Both the position numbers and the translations under genes were made by a program. Below the pieces are notes generated by a model. That model did not search any database and was not told the origin of the DNA. It saw only the letters and a list, made by a program, of their open reading frames with translations. From the NCBI RefSeq assembly GCF_003182255.1, contig NZ_QGTQ01000011.1:1-64000 (forward strand): a stretch of 64,000 nucleotides of DNA. The letters run 5' to 3'. This document shows, one piece after another, positions 1 to 9,671 of this stretch. This DNA comes from Paenibacillus cellulosilyticus (lineage in GTDB: Bacteria; Bacillota; Bacilli; Paenibacillales; Paenibacillaceae). Each line of letters starts with the position of its first letter. Position 1 is the stretch's first letter.

Positions 1-342
1 TGCAGTAGAACTTAAAGAGAAGTGCGCATCAACGCAACTTCTGTTCCTGCATACCCCGACTGTGTCATCAACAACTGTCAGCCCTAATTCCATCGCTTCA
101 TCCGACATCTTAATAGTTGAAATCCTGCGAATGGTTGAGCATTCGTGAGAGAAACCCTTAAATACGAGGGACGGTTGCTATTGCACTTATTGATTACTTT
201 TGAGTCGAAAACACCCTTTGGCGCACCAATAGGCTCTCTGGCAACTGTTAGCGAAGAAATCAACGTAAATTCACCCCATTAGCCTCTGCTGCAACCGTTA
301 CACGCTCGCGCACCGCATAAGCTCCCTTCACAACGCACACAC
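1..342. other. Left-edge gap, no confident gene
   Basis: I see no convincing gene here. On the minus strand one frame is open from about position 177 to the window edge, with an ATG at 108, giving at least 36 codons (beginning MSDEAMELGLTVVDDTVGVC). It has no Shine-Dalgarno sequence and resembles nothing I recognise. It could be the start of a gene that continues outside the window, or chance. Confidence 0.3.
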
Positions 343-372
343 AAAAACACCGTGAGCCTAGGGCCCACGGTG
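343..372 (-). terminator. Intrinsic terminator of the LplABC-like operon
   Basis: Read on the minus strand, CACCGTG-G-GCC-CTA-GGC-T-CACGGTG forms a ten-pair stem with one internal mismatch and a three-base loop, followed by TTTTT. It lies 12 bases beyond the stop codon of the binding-protein gene and closes the operon. Confidence 0.9.
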
Positions 373-384
373 CTCACTGCTAAA

Positions 385-2079
385 TTACTTGACGCCCTTC
401 TTCTCGAGGTCAGCAAGGTGACGTTGGTACATAACCTTCTCAACCTTCTCTGCGCCAACTTGATCCATTTGGCCAACGAAGTCGTTGTAGATGCTGTCGA
501 ACTCTGCATCGTCTTTGGACAGGATCAGCTTCGGAATCGTTTTGTTCCACAGATCTTTGACCTTCGCGTTGATTACGCCCTCTGCGGACGAACCGTCTGG
601 CTCAAGGTTATCCATGCCGAGCGAGTATTTGTCGTAGTTGTATTTCTCGAGCAGCTGCGCAGCCGCATATTGCTCTGGTTGGTCCTCTTTGAAGTCACGT
701 GCTGCCGCTGCATCCCACAGCTTGCCCGAACGCCACATAAGCGTCGAAGCTTGGAAGCCGTATTTCGCATACCAGCCGCTGTTGTCCTTCAGCATCATAT
801 CACGGATTTCTGGTTTGAACGTCGGAATGCCATCAACCAAATCGTACGTTTCGCCTTCTTTACCATAACGGAAGTCCATTTGACCTTCATCCGACCAAGC
901 GTATTCTGCCCAACGAATGATGCGCTCTGGGTTCTTCGCCGATTTCGTGATGAAGAAGCCCTGCCAGCCCATCAGACGGGATGCCGGATAGCGAGGATCT
1001 TGACCGTTCGCCTTCAGACCGCCGATAACTTGGTATTTCTTATCTGCGCCAACCGTGCTCTCGATCTTCGGATTGAAGTCTGCGTAAATATTGTTCATGT
1101 AGTTGGAAGCGACTGCGTATTGCGCGCCGTACAGCTTCTCTTGGTATTGCTCTTGCTTGTAGATGAGCAGCTGCGGATCGAACAGACCGTTGCGGCTCAG
1201 CTGGCTCATGTAACGGAATGCATCGATGAAGCCCTTGTTGCGCATTGGGTATGTCAGAATTTGTTGATCATCCTTCACTTGCTCTTCGAGCAGATGCGGC
1301 GAGAAGGAGTCGATCAGGAAGTCCATCGACAAGCTGCCTTGGAAGCCGTTCTTCGCGACGTCGAAGAACTCAACGCCAACTGGATTGACATCCGGGAATT
1401 TCTCTTTCGCTGCCTTCAGCGCGTTCATCAAATCGTCCGTCGATTCAATCTTCGGAGAACCGATAGCCGTGTAGATGTCGGAACGAATGAACCACGGACG
1501 AATTGGCGTAATCGGAACGCCGCTCGTCAGACGATCAGCCGTCTCATAGTTGTTCGGCAGGTACCAGAGCTTGCCGTCGATCGAATGATATTTCACCATG
1601 TCGGGATCAAGCATTTCCTTCAGCTCAGGCGCGTATTTGTCCATCAACTCGTCCATCGAGTACACCATGCCGTTGTTGATCAGCTTCGTTACCGCCGGAT
1701 TGTTCCAGTCAAGCATGATCGTATCCGGCAGATCGCCGGAAGCGATCATCGTATTGAGATAATCTTCATCATTGCCGGTTGCAAGCTTACGGTCGATCGT
1801 AACGCCCGTCTTCTCTGTTGCGAGCTTCATTGCATATTGGTCTTTCCAGAGATAGTTGGATGCCCAGTTACCGTAGAAATATTGCGAGAACGTGAATGGC
1901 GACGTATCGATTTTCCACGATGGACCATCAGCCGTCTGCGTCTGTGCAGTATCAGTCGATGTGCCCGTGTCGCTCGCTTTGTTGTCAGTCGAGCCCGAGT
2001 CGCTATTGGAGCCGCAGCCCGCGAGCAGCGTAAGCGAAAGTGCTGCTGTAGTCAGTACCTTCAAGCTAGTGCCTTTCAT
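385..2079 (-). CDS. Extracellular solute-binding lipoprotein, LplA/YtcQ-like
   Basis: A 564-residue ABC-importer binding protein. A signal peptide ends in the lipobox LLAGC with the lipidated Cys at residue 22, followed by a Ser/Thr/Asp-rich linker to about residue 50 and then a long bi-lobed binding domain. The length matches the large LplA/YtcQ subfamily (about 500-570 residues) seen with oligosaccharide or uronate importers in Bacillus and Paenibacillus. The start is set by AGGAGG eight bases before ATG. It is the third gene of a minus-strand importer operon after two permeases. There is no ATPase gene nearby, as is usual for this family, which generally borrows a shared MsmX-type ATPase (family knowledge). 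The substrate cannot be read from sequence. Confidence 0.92.
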   Translation of the reverse strand: MKGTSLKVLTTAALSLTLLAGCGSNSDSGSTDNKASDTGTSTDTAQTQTADGPSWKIDTSPFTFSQYFYGNWASNYLWKDQYAMKLATEKTGVTIDRKLATGNDEDYLNTMIASGDLPDTIMLDWNNPAVTKLINNGMVYSMDELMDKYAPELKEMLDPDMVKYHSIDGKLWYLPNNYETADRLTSGVPITPIRPWFIRSDIYTAIGSPKIESTDDLMNALKAAKEKFPDVNPVGVEFFDVAKNGFQGSLSMDFLIDSFSPHLLEEQVKDDQQILTYPMRNKGFIDAFRYMSQLSRNGLFDPQLLIYKQEQYQEKLYGAQYAVASNYMNNIYADFNPKIESTVGADKKYQVIGGLKANGQDPRYPASRLMGWQGFFITKSAKNPERIIRWAEYAWSDEGQMDFRYGKEGETYDLVDGIPTFKPEIRDMMLKDNSGWYAKYGFQASTLMWRSGKLWDAAAARDFKEDQPEQYAAAQLLEKYNYDKYSLGMDNLEPDGSSAEGVINAKVKDLWNKTIPKLILSKDDAEFDSIYNDFVGQMDQVGAEKVEKVMYQRHLADLEKKGVK

Positions 2080-2194
2080 CTAAAGACCTCCTAATGAATG
2101 GTATTCTCTGTAGCCTGTATCTACTTTAAACAGCTTCCGCTGTTAAAGCCTTACTAATAGCCGCCTGGCCCAACCCACACGGTTGCTCCGTCCT

Positions 2195-3070
2195 TTAGCC
2201 TTTGACCGAACCGATCATAACGCCTTGGACAAAATATTTCTGCACGAACGGGTAAACGAATACGATCGGCAGTGTCGTAATAACCATCGTTGCAAGCTTC
2301 AGCGATTGCGCCGTTACGGAGCCGAAGCCAAGGCTGCTCGCAATGATGCTGACGTTGCTGTTGGAGCTGATGATCTGCATCAGAATTTGCTGCAGCGTCT
2401 GAAGGCTCTCGTTGCCGAACAGCATCGCGTCGTACCAGGCGTTCCAGTGAGCAACTGCGTTATACAGCGCGATCGTTGCCAGTACCGGCTTCGAGACCGG
2501 CAGCACGAGCTGGAAGAAAATCCGCAGATCGTTAGCGCCGTCGATTTTGGCCGACTCCTCCATCTCCTTCGGCAGTCCACGAAAGAACGTCAGCATCAGA
2601 ATCGCATTGAACACGCTGAACAGGTTCGGAATGATGTAGACGAGAAAATGTCCTTTCAGGTGCAAATATTTCGCAACCACGAGGTAGTACGGGATAATGC
2701 CCCCGCTGAAGTACATCGTGACGATCGCCAGCATGAGGAAAAATCTACGGCCCAGCAGCTCCGGCTTCGATACGCCGTAAGCGAATGCGCCAGTGAACAA
2801 CACCGCCGTAGCGGTACCGATCAGCGTACGGGCAACCGTAACGCCGAAGGCGTGGATGATGTTGTCATCACGGAACACCATCCTGTAATTCTCAAACGAG
2901 AACTGACGGGGCCAGAAATTAATGCCGCCTCGCGCCGCGTCTGTCGGATCATTGAACGAAGTAATGACGATATTGTAGAACGGATAGAGCGTCACGATCG
3001 CTAAGCATAGCAATAGCAAGACGTTGGCTATATCGAAGCTTCTTCCCGCCCAGCTTTTTGAAGCAATCAT
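2195..3070 (-). CDS. Carbohydrate ABC transporter permease, LplC/YtcP-like
   Basis: A 291-residue inner-membrane permease with six predicted membrane segments. The EAA-loop motif that contacts the ATPase is visible in the C-terminal half (EESAKIDGANDLRIF then VLPVSKP). The gene begins after AAGGGGG and follows the other permease by 12 bases, so the two are almost certainly co-transcribed and form a heterodimer. The C-terminal end (about residues 255-291, with FVYPFVQKYFVQGVMIGSVKG-like residues) is typical of the LplC/YtcP branch, where permeases end in a conserved VKG. Confidence 0.92.
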   Translation of the reverse strand: MIASKSWAGRSFDIANVLLLLCLAIVTLYPFYNIVITSFNDPTDAARGGINFWPRQFSFENYRMVFRDDNIIHAFGVTVARTLIGTATAVLFTGAFAYGVSKPELLGRRFFLMLAIVTMYFSGGIIPYYLVVAKYLHLKGHFLVYIIPNLFSVFNAILMLTFFRGLPKEMEESAKIDGANDLRIFFQLVLPVSKPVLATIALYNAVAHWNAWYDAMLFGNESLQTLQQILMQIISSNSNVSIIASSLGFGSVTAQSLKLATMVITTLPIVFVYPFVQKYFVQGVMIGSVKG

Positions 3071-3082
3071 ACAGCGGCCCCC

Positions 3083-4015
3083 TTAGAACAGACTTTCTTT
3101 TGTAATTTTGCGTGATGAGTAGTTCGCAGCGTACATAAGGACGAAGGCTACTACAGATTGGAACAATCCGATCGCCGTTGCGTAAGAGAACCGTCCAGAG
3201 ACTAGACCTGTTTTGTAGGAGTAGACGGATAACACGTTCGCCGCATCCTGCGTCATCGAGTTCTGCATCAGGTACAGCTGATCGAAGTTCGAGTTAATCA
3301 AACCGCCGACCGATAGGATAAGCAAAATGATAATCGTTGGCTTCAGCGCTGGCAGCGTAATGTGCCATACACGTCTAAACCGGTTCGCACCATCCACGGT
3401 AGCCGCTTCATACAGCTGCGGGTCGACACCGGCGATTGCTGCTAGATAGATAATGGAGTTCCAGCCGATGCTCTTCCAGATCTCTGTAAACACGACTAGC
3501 GTCAAGAACGATTTCTCGCTGCCCATCAGCATCGTATCGCTTCCGATGAGGTGCAGATGAACGAGCAGCTTGCTCACAACGCCCGTCTCTGGATCGAGCA
3601 GCGTGTACATGAGGCCTACGACGAGTACCCAAGATACGAAGTACGGCAAGTACGACAGCGACTGTACGATGCGCTTGAACCGTTTGAACACGAGTTCATT
3701 AAGCATCAGCGCCAGAAGAATCGGTGCTGGGAATCCGAATACGAGCTTCACGATACTAATGACGAACGTATTGTTTAGCGATTCACGGAACGTCGGATCG
3801 TTGAAGAGCTCTCGGAAATTGTCGAACCCGACCCATGGACTATGGATAACGCCGTGGAACGGCGTATATTCCTGGAATGCGATAATAATGCCGTACATCG
3901 GAATATAGTTAAAAACGATAATCCACAACACGGCAGGCAATGTCAGAAGCATCAAATATCGCTGCGTCCAAAACTTGCGTCCCAGACTGTTGCGCTTGGC
4001 AGGCACACTGCTCAT
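3083..4015 (-). CDS. Carbohydrate ABC transporter permease, LplB/YteP-like
   Basis: A 310-residue permease with six predicted membrane segments. The EAA loop reads EAATVDGANRFRRVWHITLP. It pairs with the LplC-like permease. An upstream in-frame start at 4096 exists, but the ATG at 4015 is preceded by AAGGAAGG at six bases and gives the usual N-terminus (MSSVPAKRNSLGRKFW), so I chose it. It is the first gene of the importer operon, 325 bases downstream of the response-regulator gene, with a terminator and candidate regulatory sites in between. Confidence 0.9.
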   Translation of the reverse strand: MSSVPAKRNSLGRKFWTQRYLMLLTLPAVLWIIVFNYIPMYGIIIAFQEYTPFHGVIHSPWVGFDNFRELFNDPTFRESLNNTFVISIVKLVFGFPAPILLALMLNELVFKRFKRIVQSLSYLPYFVSWVLVVGLMYTLLDPETGVVSKLLVHLHLIGSDTMLMGSEKSFLTLVVFTEIWKSIGWNSIIYLAAIAGVDPQLYEAATVDGANRFRRVWHITLPALKPTIIILLILSVGGLINSNFDQLYLMQNSMTQDAANVLSVYSYKTGLVSGRFSYATAIGLFQSVVAFVLMYAANYSSRKITKESLF

Positions 4016-4145
4016 GACCAACCTTCCTTTCTTTCGTAAACGGTTTGAGGTACGCACTTCATTTGTTTGTAAGCTCATTATATAAAGCGCATACATTCAC
4101 CCGATATGCAAAAAAACAACGCAGCTCTCAAAATCCAACGATGTT

Positions 4146-4159
4146 TGAAAGCGCTGTCT
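4146..4159. promoter_or_regulatory. Candidate cre (CcpA) box before the importer operon
   Basis: TGAAAGCGCTGTCT matches the Gram-positive cre consensus TGWAANCGNTNWCA at every position but the last. It lies about 130 bases upstream of the first permease start, where carbon-catabolite control of a sugar importer would be expected. Assignment is by consensus matching only. Confidence 0.5.
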
Positions 4160-4180
4160 TGTTTCTTGGCTCCATACAGG

Positions 4181-4192
4181 GTTATCGATAAC
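4181..4192. promoter_or_regulatory. Perfect 12-bp palindrome, possible operator
   Basis: GTTATCGATAAC is a perfect palindrome between the response-regulator terminator and the candidate cre box. It could be a target of the neighbouring AraC-type response regulator or of another dimeric repressor. No factor can be named from sequence. Confidence 0.3.
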
Positions 4193-4215
4193 AATTCGCA
4201 GCCATTATCAGCCGC

Positions 4216-4241
4216 AAAAAGACGTGCCAGGTCGGCACGTC
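4216..4241 (-). terminator. Intrinsic terminator after the response-regulator gene
   Basis: On the minus strand GACGTGCC-GACCT-GGCACGTC is a perfect eight-pair stem followed by TTTTT. It separates the kinase/regulator pair from the importer genes, so the importer has its own promoter further down. Confidence 0.9.
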
Positions 4242-4339
4242 GCAGCGTGTAATTCCTAACTCGAGTAAAGCTGCAATTGTGCAGGCATTGTTCATAAGGC
4301 CCGCGCGAAATAGCACAATACCTGCAAAAGCGCAGCAGC

Positions 4340-5947
4340 TTACCGCCGCTGCGCCAGCTCCTGATATTCGCTTGGTGTCATGCCGTATGCCTGCTTGAAC
4401 AATGTGCCGAAATACGACGTATTCGGTATGCCGACCCGCTCCGCGATCGAAGCCACCTTCTGCTTCGTCGTTCGCAGCAGCTCCTCGGCCTTATTCAAAC
4501 GATATTCCTGTAAGTACTCACCCAGCGATCGTCCGGTCGATTTCTTGAACAGCATGCCCAGATGATTCGGCGAAACGAATACTTCCTGCGATGCCATTGT
4601 CAGATTCAATTCCGTCGAGCCATAGCTCTTCTCGATCAGCGCGATCACCTTGCCGATGATATAGTCGTCCTTGTTAGACCGCTTCCCGCGCAGCCGCTCC
4701 ATGACGTCGCGAATCATCCCCATAGTATCGTGATGCAGCTCAGAGAGCGGTCGAATGGCCAGCAGCTCTTGCAGCCGCTGCGCCTTATGCTCCGCGAGCT
4801 GTTCATCCAGCAGAGCTAGTTCGTTCAGCACGCTGTCGAGCAGCGAGCCGGCATACACATGTCCAGCGCCCCGATGTGAGCGGAACAGCCCAAACAGATC
4901 GCGTAATGCCTCTTCCGCCTTCGCTTCCTCCAACGCAGCCGCATGCAGGCGAATCGCCCTTACATGCTCCTGACCTGCACGCATGAATGACTCCCGCTCC
5001 GTCGCAAATGCAGTGCGCGCCGTCTCTGCCTCTCGGTACCCGATCAACTTGCCGCCCGCATTAGCGAACAAGCCATACTGCAGCGCGCTAACTGCCTGTT
5101 GGCAGGCTGCCCCCAGCTCGCTCCAAGCAGCAGCTTCATCGGCGATGCCGATGAATAGCTGCGATGATGCCGTCTCTTCACCCAATCGTACGAGCAGTGC
5201 TGAGCGCAATCGGTCTGCTAACTCACGAATCGATCCAAGCTCGCGAATGGCCAACGGCAGCAGTACAGCCAAGGCATTCACACCAGCGGTTTCTGTATCA
5301 AGGGTAAGAACAAGGATCTGACGCTCCATCGCCTGTCCGATCCACTGCTCGGTCACCGCCGCATCCCTTATGATCGAAATCGGCAGTCGGATCGCATATA
5401 TCGCATACGCATCACTCGCCAATCCTTCGCTAAAGATGAGCCGCTGCTCCGCCTCGCCATGCGGCGCACCATTCCCGTTCAATACATCGGCGACCATCTC
5501 ACGGAGCACCGCTCGCTCCCCGACTAGCAATCGCTGCTGCAGCTGCGATTCCTCTTCCCGCTTCAACCGTTCCTTGTCACAGCTCTGAATGACTCTCGCC
5601 ATCGTACTGAGCATTTCTTCTTCCTCGACTGGCTTCAGCACATAATCCACCGCACCGAAACGCAGCGCATCACGAGCAAAGTTGAAATCGTCATAGCCCG
5701 TCAGCACGACGATACGAACCGCTGGCAGCCGATCCTTGATCCGATTCGCCATCTCGATTCCGTTCATGCCAGGCATCTGAATATCGGTGATTACAATGTC
5801 CGGCTGCCCTTGCATCGCTTTCTCGAAACCGTCGATTCCATCTACCGCCGTATCAATTTCGCTAATGCCCATACCGCCCCAATCGAGAAAATCAACCAAC
5901 CCTTCGCGCTCCCAACGTTCATCCTCTACAATGAGCATTTTGTACAT
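4340..5947 (-). CDS. YesN-type AraC-family response regulator
   Basis: About 535 residues. An N-terminal receiver domain (residues 1-125) carries the acidic pair ED at 8-9, the phospho-acceptor Asp55 in ITDIQMPG and the conserved Lys in VLKPVEEEE. A long variable middle follows. Two AraC-type helix-turn-helix motifs fill the last 100 residues (NPHLGMLF-like sequence, then GIPNTSYFGTLFKQAYGMTPSEY). ATG at 5947 is preferred over GTG at 5953 because it stands nine bases from the G-rich ribosome site. It is the partner of the kinase ending 60 bases upstream and is expected to activate the importer operon just downstream. Confidence 0.92.
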   Translation of the reverse strand: MYKMLIVEDERWEREGLVDFLDWGGMGISEIDTAVDGIDGFEKAMQGQPDIVITDIQMPGMNGIEMANRIKDRLPAVRIVVLTGYDDFNFARDALRFGAVDYVLKPVEEEEMLSTMARVIQSCDKERLKREEESQLQQRLLVGERAVLREMVADVLNGNGAPHGEAEQRLIFSEGLASDAYAIYAIRLPISIIRDAAVTEQWIGQAMERQILVLTLDTETAGVNALAVLLPLAIRELGSIRELADRLRSALLVRLGEETASSQLFIGIADEAAAWSELGAACQQAVSALQYGLFANAGGKLIGYREAETARTAFATERESFMRAGQEHVRAIRLHAAALEEAKAEEALRDLFGLFRSHRGAGHVYAGSLLDSVLNELALLDEQLAEHKAQRLQELLAIRPLSELHHDTMGMIRDVMERLRGKRSNKDDYIIGKVIALIEKSYGSTELNLTMASQEVFVSPNHLGMLFKKSTGRSLGEYLQEYRLNKAEELLRTTKQKVASIAERVGIPNTSYFGTLFKQAYGMTPSEYQELAQRR

Positions 5948-6013
5948 GGTCACACGCCCCCCCTCTCTCCGGAATGAAACGCACTGCGCCTACAATGGAA
6001 GACGACAACCGTT

Positions 6014-7807
6014 TCACCTTGCTGCAAAAGATATCGTGACTACCGTCCCGATTCCCGGTCTGCTGTATATATCGAAGCTGTGCTGCTGATCGCCGTAATA
6101 CGTCTTCAGCCGCTCTTTAATGTTGCGTACCGCATAGCCGCTGCCGCTTGTCCGCTCGACGCGGCCCTCCAGCACATCGCGCGCCGTACTCATCTTCATG
6201 CCAACGCCGTCATCGATGACGCTTAAACGGACGCGATCATCTACGAGCTCGCCTCGGATAATGATCGTTCCGTGCGAACGCTTCGGCTCAATGCCGTGAT
6301 TGAGTGCATTCTCAACGATCGGCTGCAAAATATTTTTGACTGTCGTATATTCATAGATCGCTTCATCCAAATCAAAAATAACGTCAAACCGATCCTCAAA
6401 CCGGAATTTCTGAATTTGCAAATACGCCTTCACCATATGAATCTCGCGCTCCACGAGCGTTTCCGAGCTGCCCTGATTGAGGACAAGCCGGTAAAACTTC
6501 GCAAGCGAGTCCGAGATACGCGTTACATCCGGCACCTTCGCCTTGCGCGCCACCCATGAGATCGTCGCAAGCGTGTTGTACAGGAAGTGCGGATTAATTT
6601 GCGACTCCAGCGCCTTCAGCTCCGCCTCCCGCTCCAGCAGCTCGGACTTGTACACCGTCTCGACGAGCTCATGCAGCCGCCCGGTCATCATATTGAAGCT
6701 GAATGCCATCTGCGAGAACTCATCATTGCCGACGACAGGAAGCGATACGTCGAGCGAGCCTTCGCGCACCTGCTTCATCGCCCGATGCAGCGACTTCATC
6801 CGTGACAGCAGCTTCGTCGTCACATAGTACACAAGCAAGCAGAGCAGGATGAGCGCAGCCAGCAGCACGATCAGCATCCAGCCGATCGAATGCTTCACCT
6901 CACCATTGAAGTGGCTGACAGGGAAAATGCCAACGACACGCAAGCCCGGACCTTCGAGCGGAATCGAGATGACGATTGAAGATACCCCCTTCACTTTCTC
7001 AACCTTGTTCACCCGCTCATGCATCGGAAGCGCCGCAATGTCTAGTCCTTCTACCGTCTTCTTATATAACGTCGGCTCATTGCTCGACACCACCATACCG
7101 CCCGAGTCAACGACGAATACGCTCCCAAAACTGCCGGAAATCGAATCCTTAATCGATCGGAACAGCTCGTCTTGAGTGACTTCTATCTCCACTAACCCCG
7201 CTACATCATTGTTGCGGATCGAATAGATTTTACGATTATAAGAGAACACATCCTCCAGCGTCACTACCCCAAGCCGCTTTGTCTGCAAGTTTTCTTCATG
7301 CAGGTCGCGCCACTCTGTCTTTAGCTGCCGGTCCGTCAGGAAGCCACTATATCCTTCCAGCTTCCGAATCCGATCCATATTGAAAAAGCCGTTGTGCGGC
7401 TCGTAGAGCTCAGGAATCGTCGCATTGTCCATGTACACATAGACCGAATGAATATATGGATTCTGCCGCATGATGTTATCGACGACAGGCGCGATATTGT
7501 AGCGGTAATCCTCAAGCTGGAAGCTCTCCTTAATGAAAGCGCTGCCTAGAAACGTCTGGATTCGTGAATCAAACGCAATAATTTGCGAAATGTTCTCGAT
7601 CATGTTCATTTTCTCAGATACACTGTTCTTCGTCTGCAGCAGGTTCTGCTCCATGACGGTCTGCGCCTGCGAGATCGCCGATTTCGATGCCTGCACATAA
7701 AGAATGAAGCCCGTAACGCTCAGCGATACGAGCAGAATGGACATATAGATCGTGACGAACTTCTTCCTTACGCTCCAGTTCTGATAGAAACGATATGCGG
7801 CGATCAT
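6014..7807 (-). CDS. YesM-type sensor histidine kinase
   Basis: 597 residues. Membrane segments lie at about 18-38 and 308-330 and flank an extracellular sensor region of dCache type. A HAMP domain follows at about 330-382. The His_kinase domain has the phospho-acceptor His407 in QINPHFLYNTL, and the C-terminal HATPase has the N box (ENALNHGIEP) and G boxes (DDGVGM, GSGYAVRNIKERL). RBS GAGGAGGGCGAAC then ATG. Together with the following YesN-like regulator it forms a two-component system that in this family senses sugars or binding-protein complexes and controls the adjacent importer. The inducer is unknown. Confidence 0.93.
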   Translation of the reverse strand: MIAAYRFYQNWSVRKKFVTIYMSILLVSLSVTGFILYVQASKSAISQAQTVMEQNLLQTKNSVSEKMNMIENISQIIAFDSRIQTFLGSAFIKESFQLEDYRYNIAPVVDNIMRQNPYIHSVYVYMDNATIPELYEPHNGFFNMDRIRKLEGYSGFLTDRQLKTEWRDLHEENLQTKRLGVVTLEDVFSYNRKIYSIRNNDVAGLVEIEVTQDELFRSIKDSISGSFGSVFVVDSGGMVVSSNEPTLYKKTVEGLDIAALPMHERVNKVEKVKGVSSIVISIPLEGPGLRVVGIFPVSHFNGEVKHSIGWMLIVLLAALILLCLLVYYVTTKLLSRMKSLHRAMKQVREGSLDVSLPVVGNDEFSQMAFSFNMMTGRLHELVETVYKSELLEREAELKALESQINPHFLYNTLATISWVARKAKVPDVTRISDSLAKFYRLVLNQGSSETLVEREIHMVKAYLQIQKFRFEDRFDVIFDLDEAIYEYTTVKNILQPIVENALNHGIEPKRSHGTIIIRGELVDDRVRLSVIDDGVGMKMSTARDVLEGRVERTSGSGYAVRNIKERLKTYYGDQQHSFDIYSRPGIGTVVTISFAAR

Positions 7808-7903
7808 GTTCGCCCTCCTCTATTACCCGCTGCAATGCTGCGAATCCTATTCTATCACGGGATTCGAGCCTGTGAAACCGCTATCAACCGACTCTACGGC
7901 ATG

Positions 7904-7950
7904 AAAAAACCTCCAGCACCGTTTCCTATAGCGGAAATGGGAGCTGGAGG
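7904..7950 (-). terminator. Intrinsic terminator of the stalk-domain gene
   Basis: On the minus strand CCTCCAGC pairs with GCTGGAGG across a partly paired apex, followed by TTTTTT. It begins six bases past the stop codon of the upstream gene. Confidence 0.85.
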
Positions 7951-7955
7951 AGTGA

Positions 7956-9479
7956 TTAAGACAAATAGACGATCATGCCTGCTGGCTTACCTTGCCCTCT
8001 TGATACGACGAATATATCATTCAACTGCCTTTCAATGCCTGTACTGTCTGTATAGCTGACGGTATACGCTCCATCACCCAGTCTTAAGGAGAACTGTCCA
8101 TCCGCATTCACTCGGCAGGAAGCAATAGGTACGCCTACTGTGCCTACAGGTGTAAACGATACAAACCCATTAGCAAGCGAGGTGCCGTTATTAGCTATTA
8201 AATTTCCCTTCACAGTATGGAGAGGCAATTGATGAATCAGCGTCGGATTGGCTGCTGTACCTTTACGAATCGTAATAGCGAGATGGATATCGTAGACTTC
8301 ACCTGTATCGTTCATCATTGAATAGTCAATCCATTGGTAATCCCCATCTGGCAAGTACAAGGCATCTTCTCCGTTATCGATCCAATGCTGATACTTCTGC
8401 ACGGTTGGGTTTGTCGAATCTAGAATCGTAATTGTGCCGCTCTGGACCGGACTTCCCCCGTCTTGCACCTTCAAGTGCACATTCGGCTTATGCACGGTCA
8501 CCGTCATCGTATCGTGCGTACGTGCCGGATCTGCATTGAACCGCTCGTACACGTCCCATTGTCCAGCCGACGCGTCCTCAATCATAATTTGATCGATAAA
8601 TAAGTATTCCTGCTGCTTGACGGTATACAATGCCGTTCCATTCACGATCTCTACCCATGGCGCATACACTTTGCCGATCACATTGAGCTTGCCGCTCTTC
8701 ACAGGTGTTCCATCCTCGTACTGCACATGAATCGTCAGGTTCGGCTGTGGCTGTGCCAGACGCATGAACAATCGATCTTCCTTCTTCACCTCGAAGCTGT
8801 CACGGCTCACATCTTCATCCCAGCTGGACGAGCCTCCGCTATGTATAAGAATTTGCTTATATCGTCCCTCTGGCAGATTCAGACGATAATAGCCATTCAC
8901 GATCGATGCCGTATACATGTTAGTAGAGTCGTTGCTCCAGACGTCCACCGTTCCCTGCTTCAAGGGTTGATCGTTCTTGTCTACCACATAGCCGTAGACG
9001 ATAGCCTGGCTATGAGAAGTCTTGATTTCCACCGACTTCTTACTATTGTTATACACCGCATCAAGTCCTAGAAGATTGCCCAGCAGCGCAAACGGTATGT
9101 ACAGACTCGTTCCCTTCTTCAATGGCGCGGCCGACAGCAGGAGCGGTTGTCCATTAACCGTCGCTTGCTTGGAGCCTGCTGCTAACACAATGACGATGCC
9201 ACCGATCGTCACCTTCACGCCCCGCTGCACGGTCTCCAGCTTCGCCCCGACCGCCTTCGCTACCGGTGCAATAGGGACCATCGTTCTCCCATCCGCTACA
9301 TAGGCCTTCTCCTTGGCTGTAGATGTTATGCCGTCAATGACAAGCTTAACTTCGGTTAGTTGTGTCTGTGTCGATGCTGCTTCGGCTGCCGACGCAGGCC
9401 CGATTGCACTTACCAACAGCGCCATAATCAGCATCAACGCCGCTGCTGTCCGATTGGTTCGTTTGCGCATCCATTCCAC
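7956..9479 (-). CDS. Secreted stalk-domain protein (copper amine oxidase N-domain) with regulatory-type repeats
   Basis: About 507 residues. A signal peptide ends near AASAAEA-like residues (around 30-35). Residues 44-150 form the copper-amine-oxidase N-terminal-like 'stalk' domain (phrases such as DGRTMVPIAPVAKAVGA and SLYIPFALLGNLLGLDA), common in Paenibacillus surface proteins. Three or four beta-sandwich repeats of the carboxypeptidase-regulatory type follow (YGYVVDKNDQPLKQGTV; NGYYRLNLPEGRYKQI). No catalytic domain is visible, so it is probably a cell-surface structural or adhesive protein. ATG at 9470 is a slightly better-spaced start than 9479 relative to AAGGG. Monocistronic, with its own terminator. 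Confidence 0.85.
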   Translation of the reverse strand: MEWMRKRTNRTAAALMLIMALLVSAIGPASAAEAASTQTQLTEVKLVIDGITSTAKEKAYVADGRTMVPIAPVAKAVGAKLETVQRGVKVTIGGIVIVLAAGSKQATVNGQPLLLSAAPLKKGTSLYIPFALLGNLLGLDAVYNNSKKSVEIKTSHSQAIVYGYVVDKNDQPLKQGTVDVWSNDSTNMYTASIVNGYYRLNLPEGRYKQILIHSGGSSSWDEDVSRDSFEVKKEDRLFMRLAQPQPNLTIHVQYEDGTPVKSGKLNVIGKVYAPWVEIVNGTALYTVKQQEYLFIDQIMIEDASAGQWDVYERFNADPARTHDTMTVTVHKPNVHLKVQDGGSPVQSGTITILDSTNPTVQKYQHWIDNGEDALYLPDGDYQWIDYSMMNDTGEVYDIHLAITIRKGTAANPTLIHQLPLHTVKGNLIANNGTSLANGFVSFTPVGTVGVPIASCRVNADGQFSLRLGDGAYTVSYTDSTGIERQLNDIFVVSRGQGKPAGMIVYLS

Positions 9480-9671
9480 CCTTTTCGACCCGTCGATTTA
9501 ATTGGTACACTCAACCATTTTATGTATATCGTTAGTAGAGTTCAATTAAAAAATTGGATAAAGCTAGGATGATAAAAAGATTGAGGAGTTGGCGTAAGTA
9601 ATTCGGCTCATCGACCACCACCCTCGTAAATGTCTCGGTTGAAGCTCTGCTCACGAGGCTGTCGCACTTAG

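Noticed and set aside
352-2094. 580-codon plus-strand frame opposite the first binding-protein gene
   Set aside because: Antisense shadow of a well-supported lipoprotein gene; no ribosome site, no domain.
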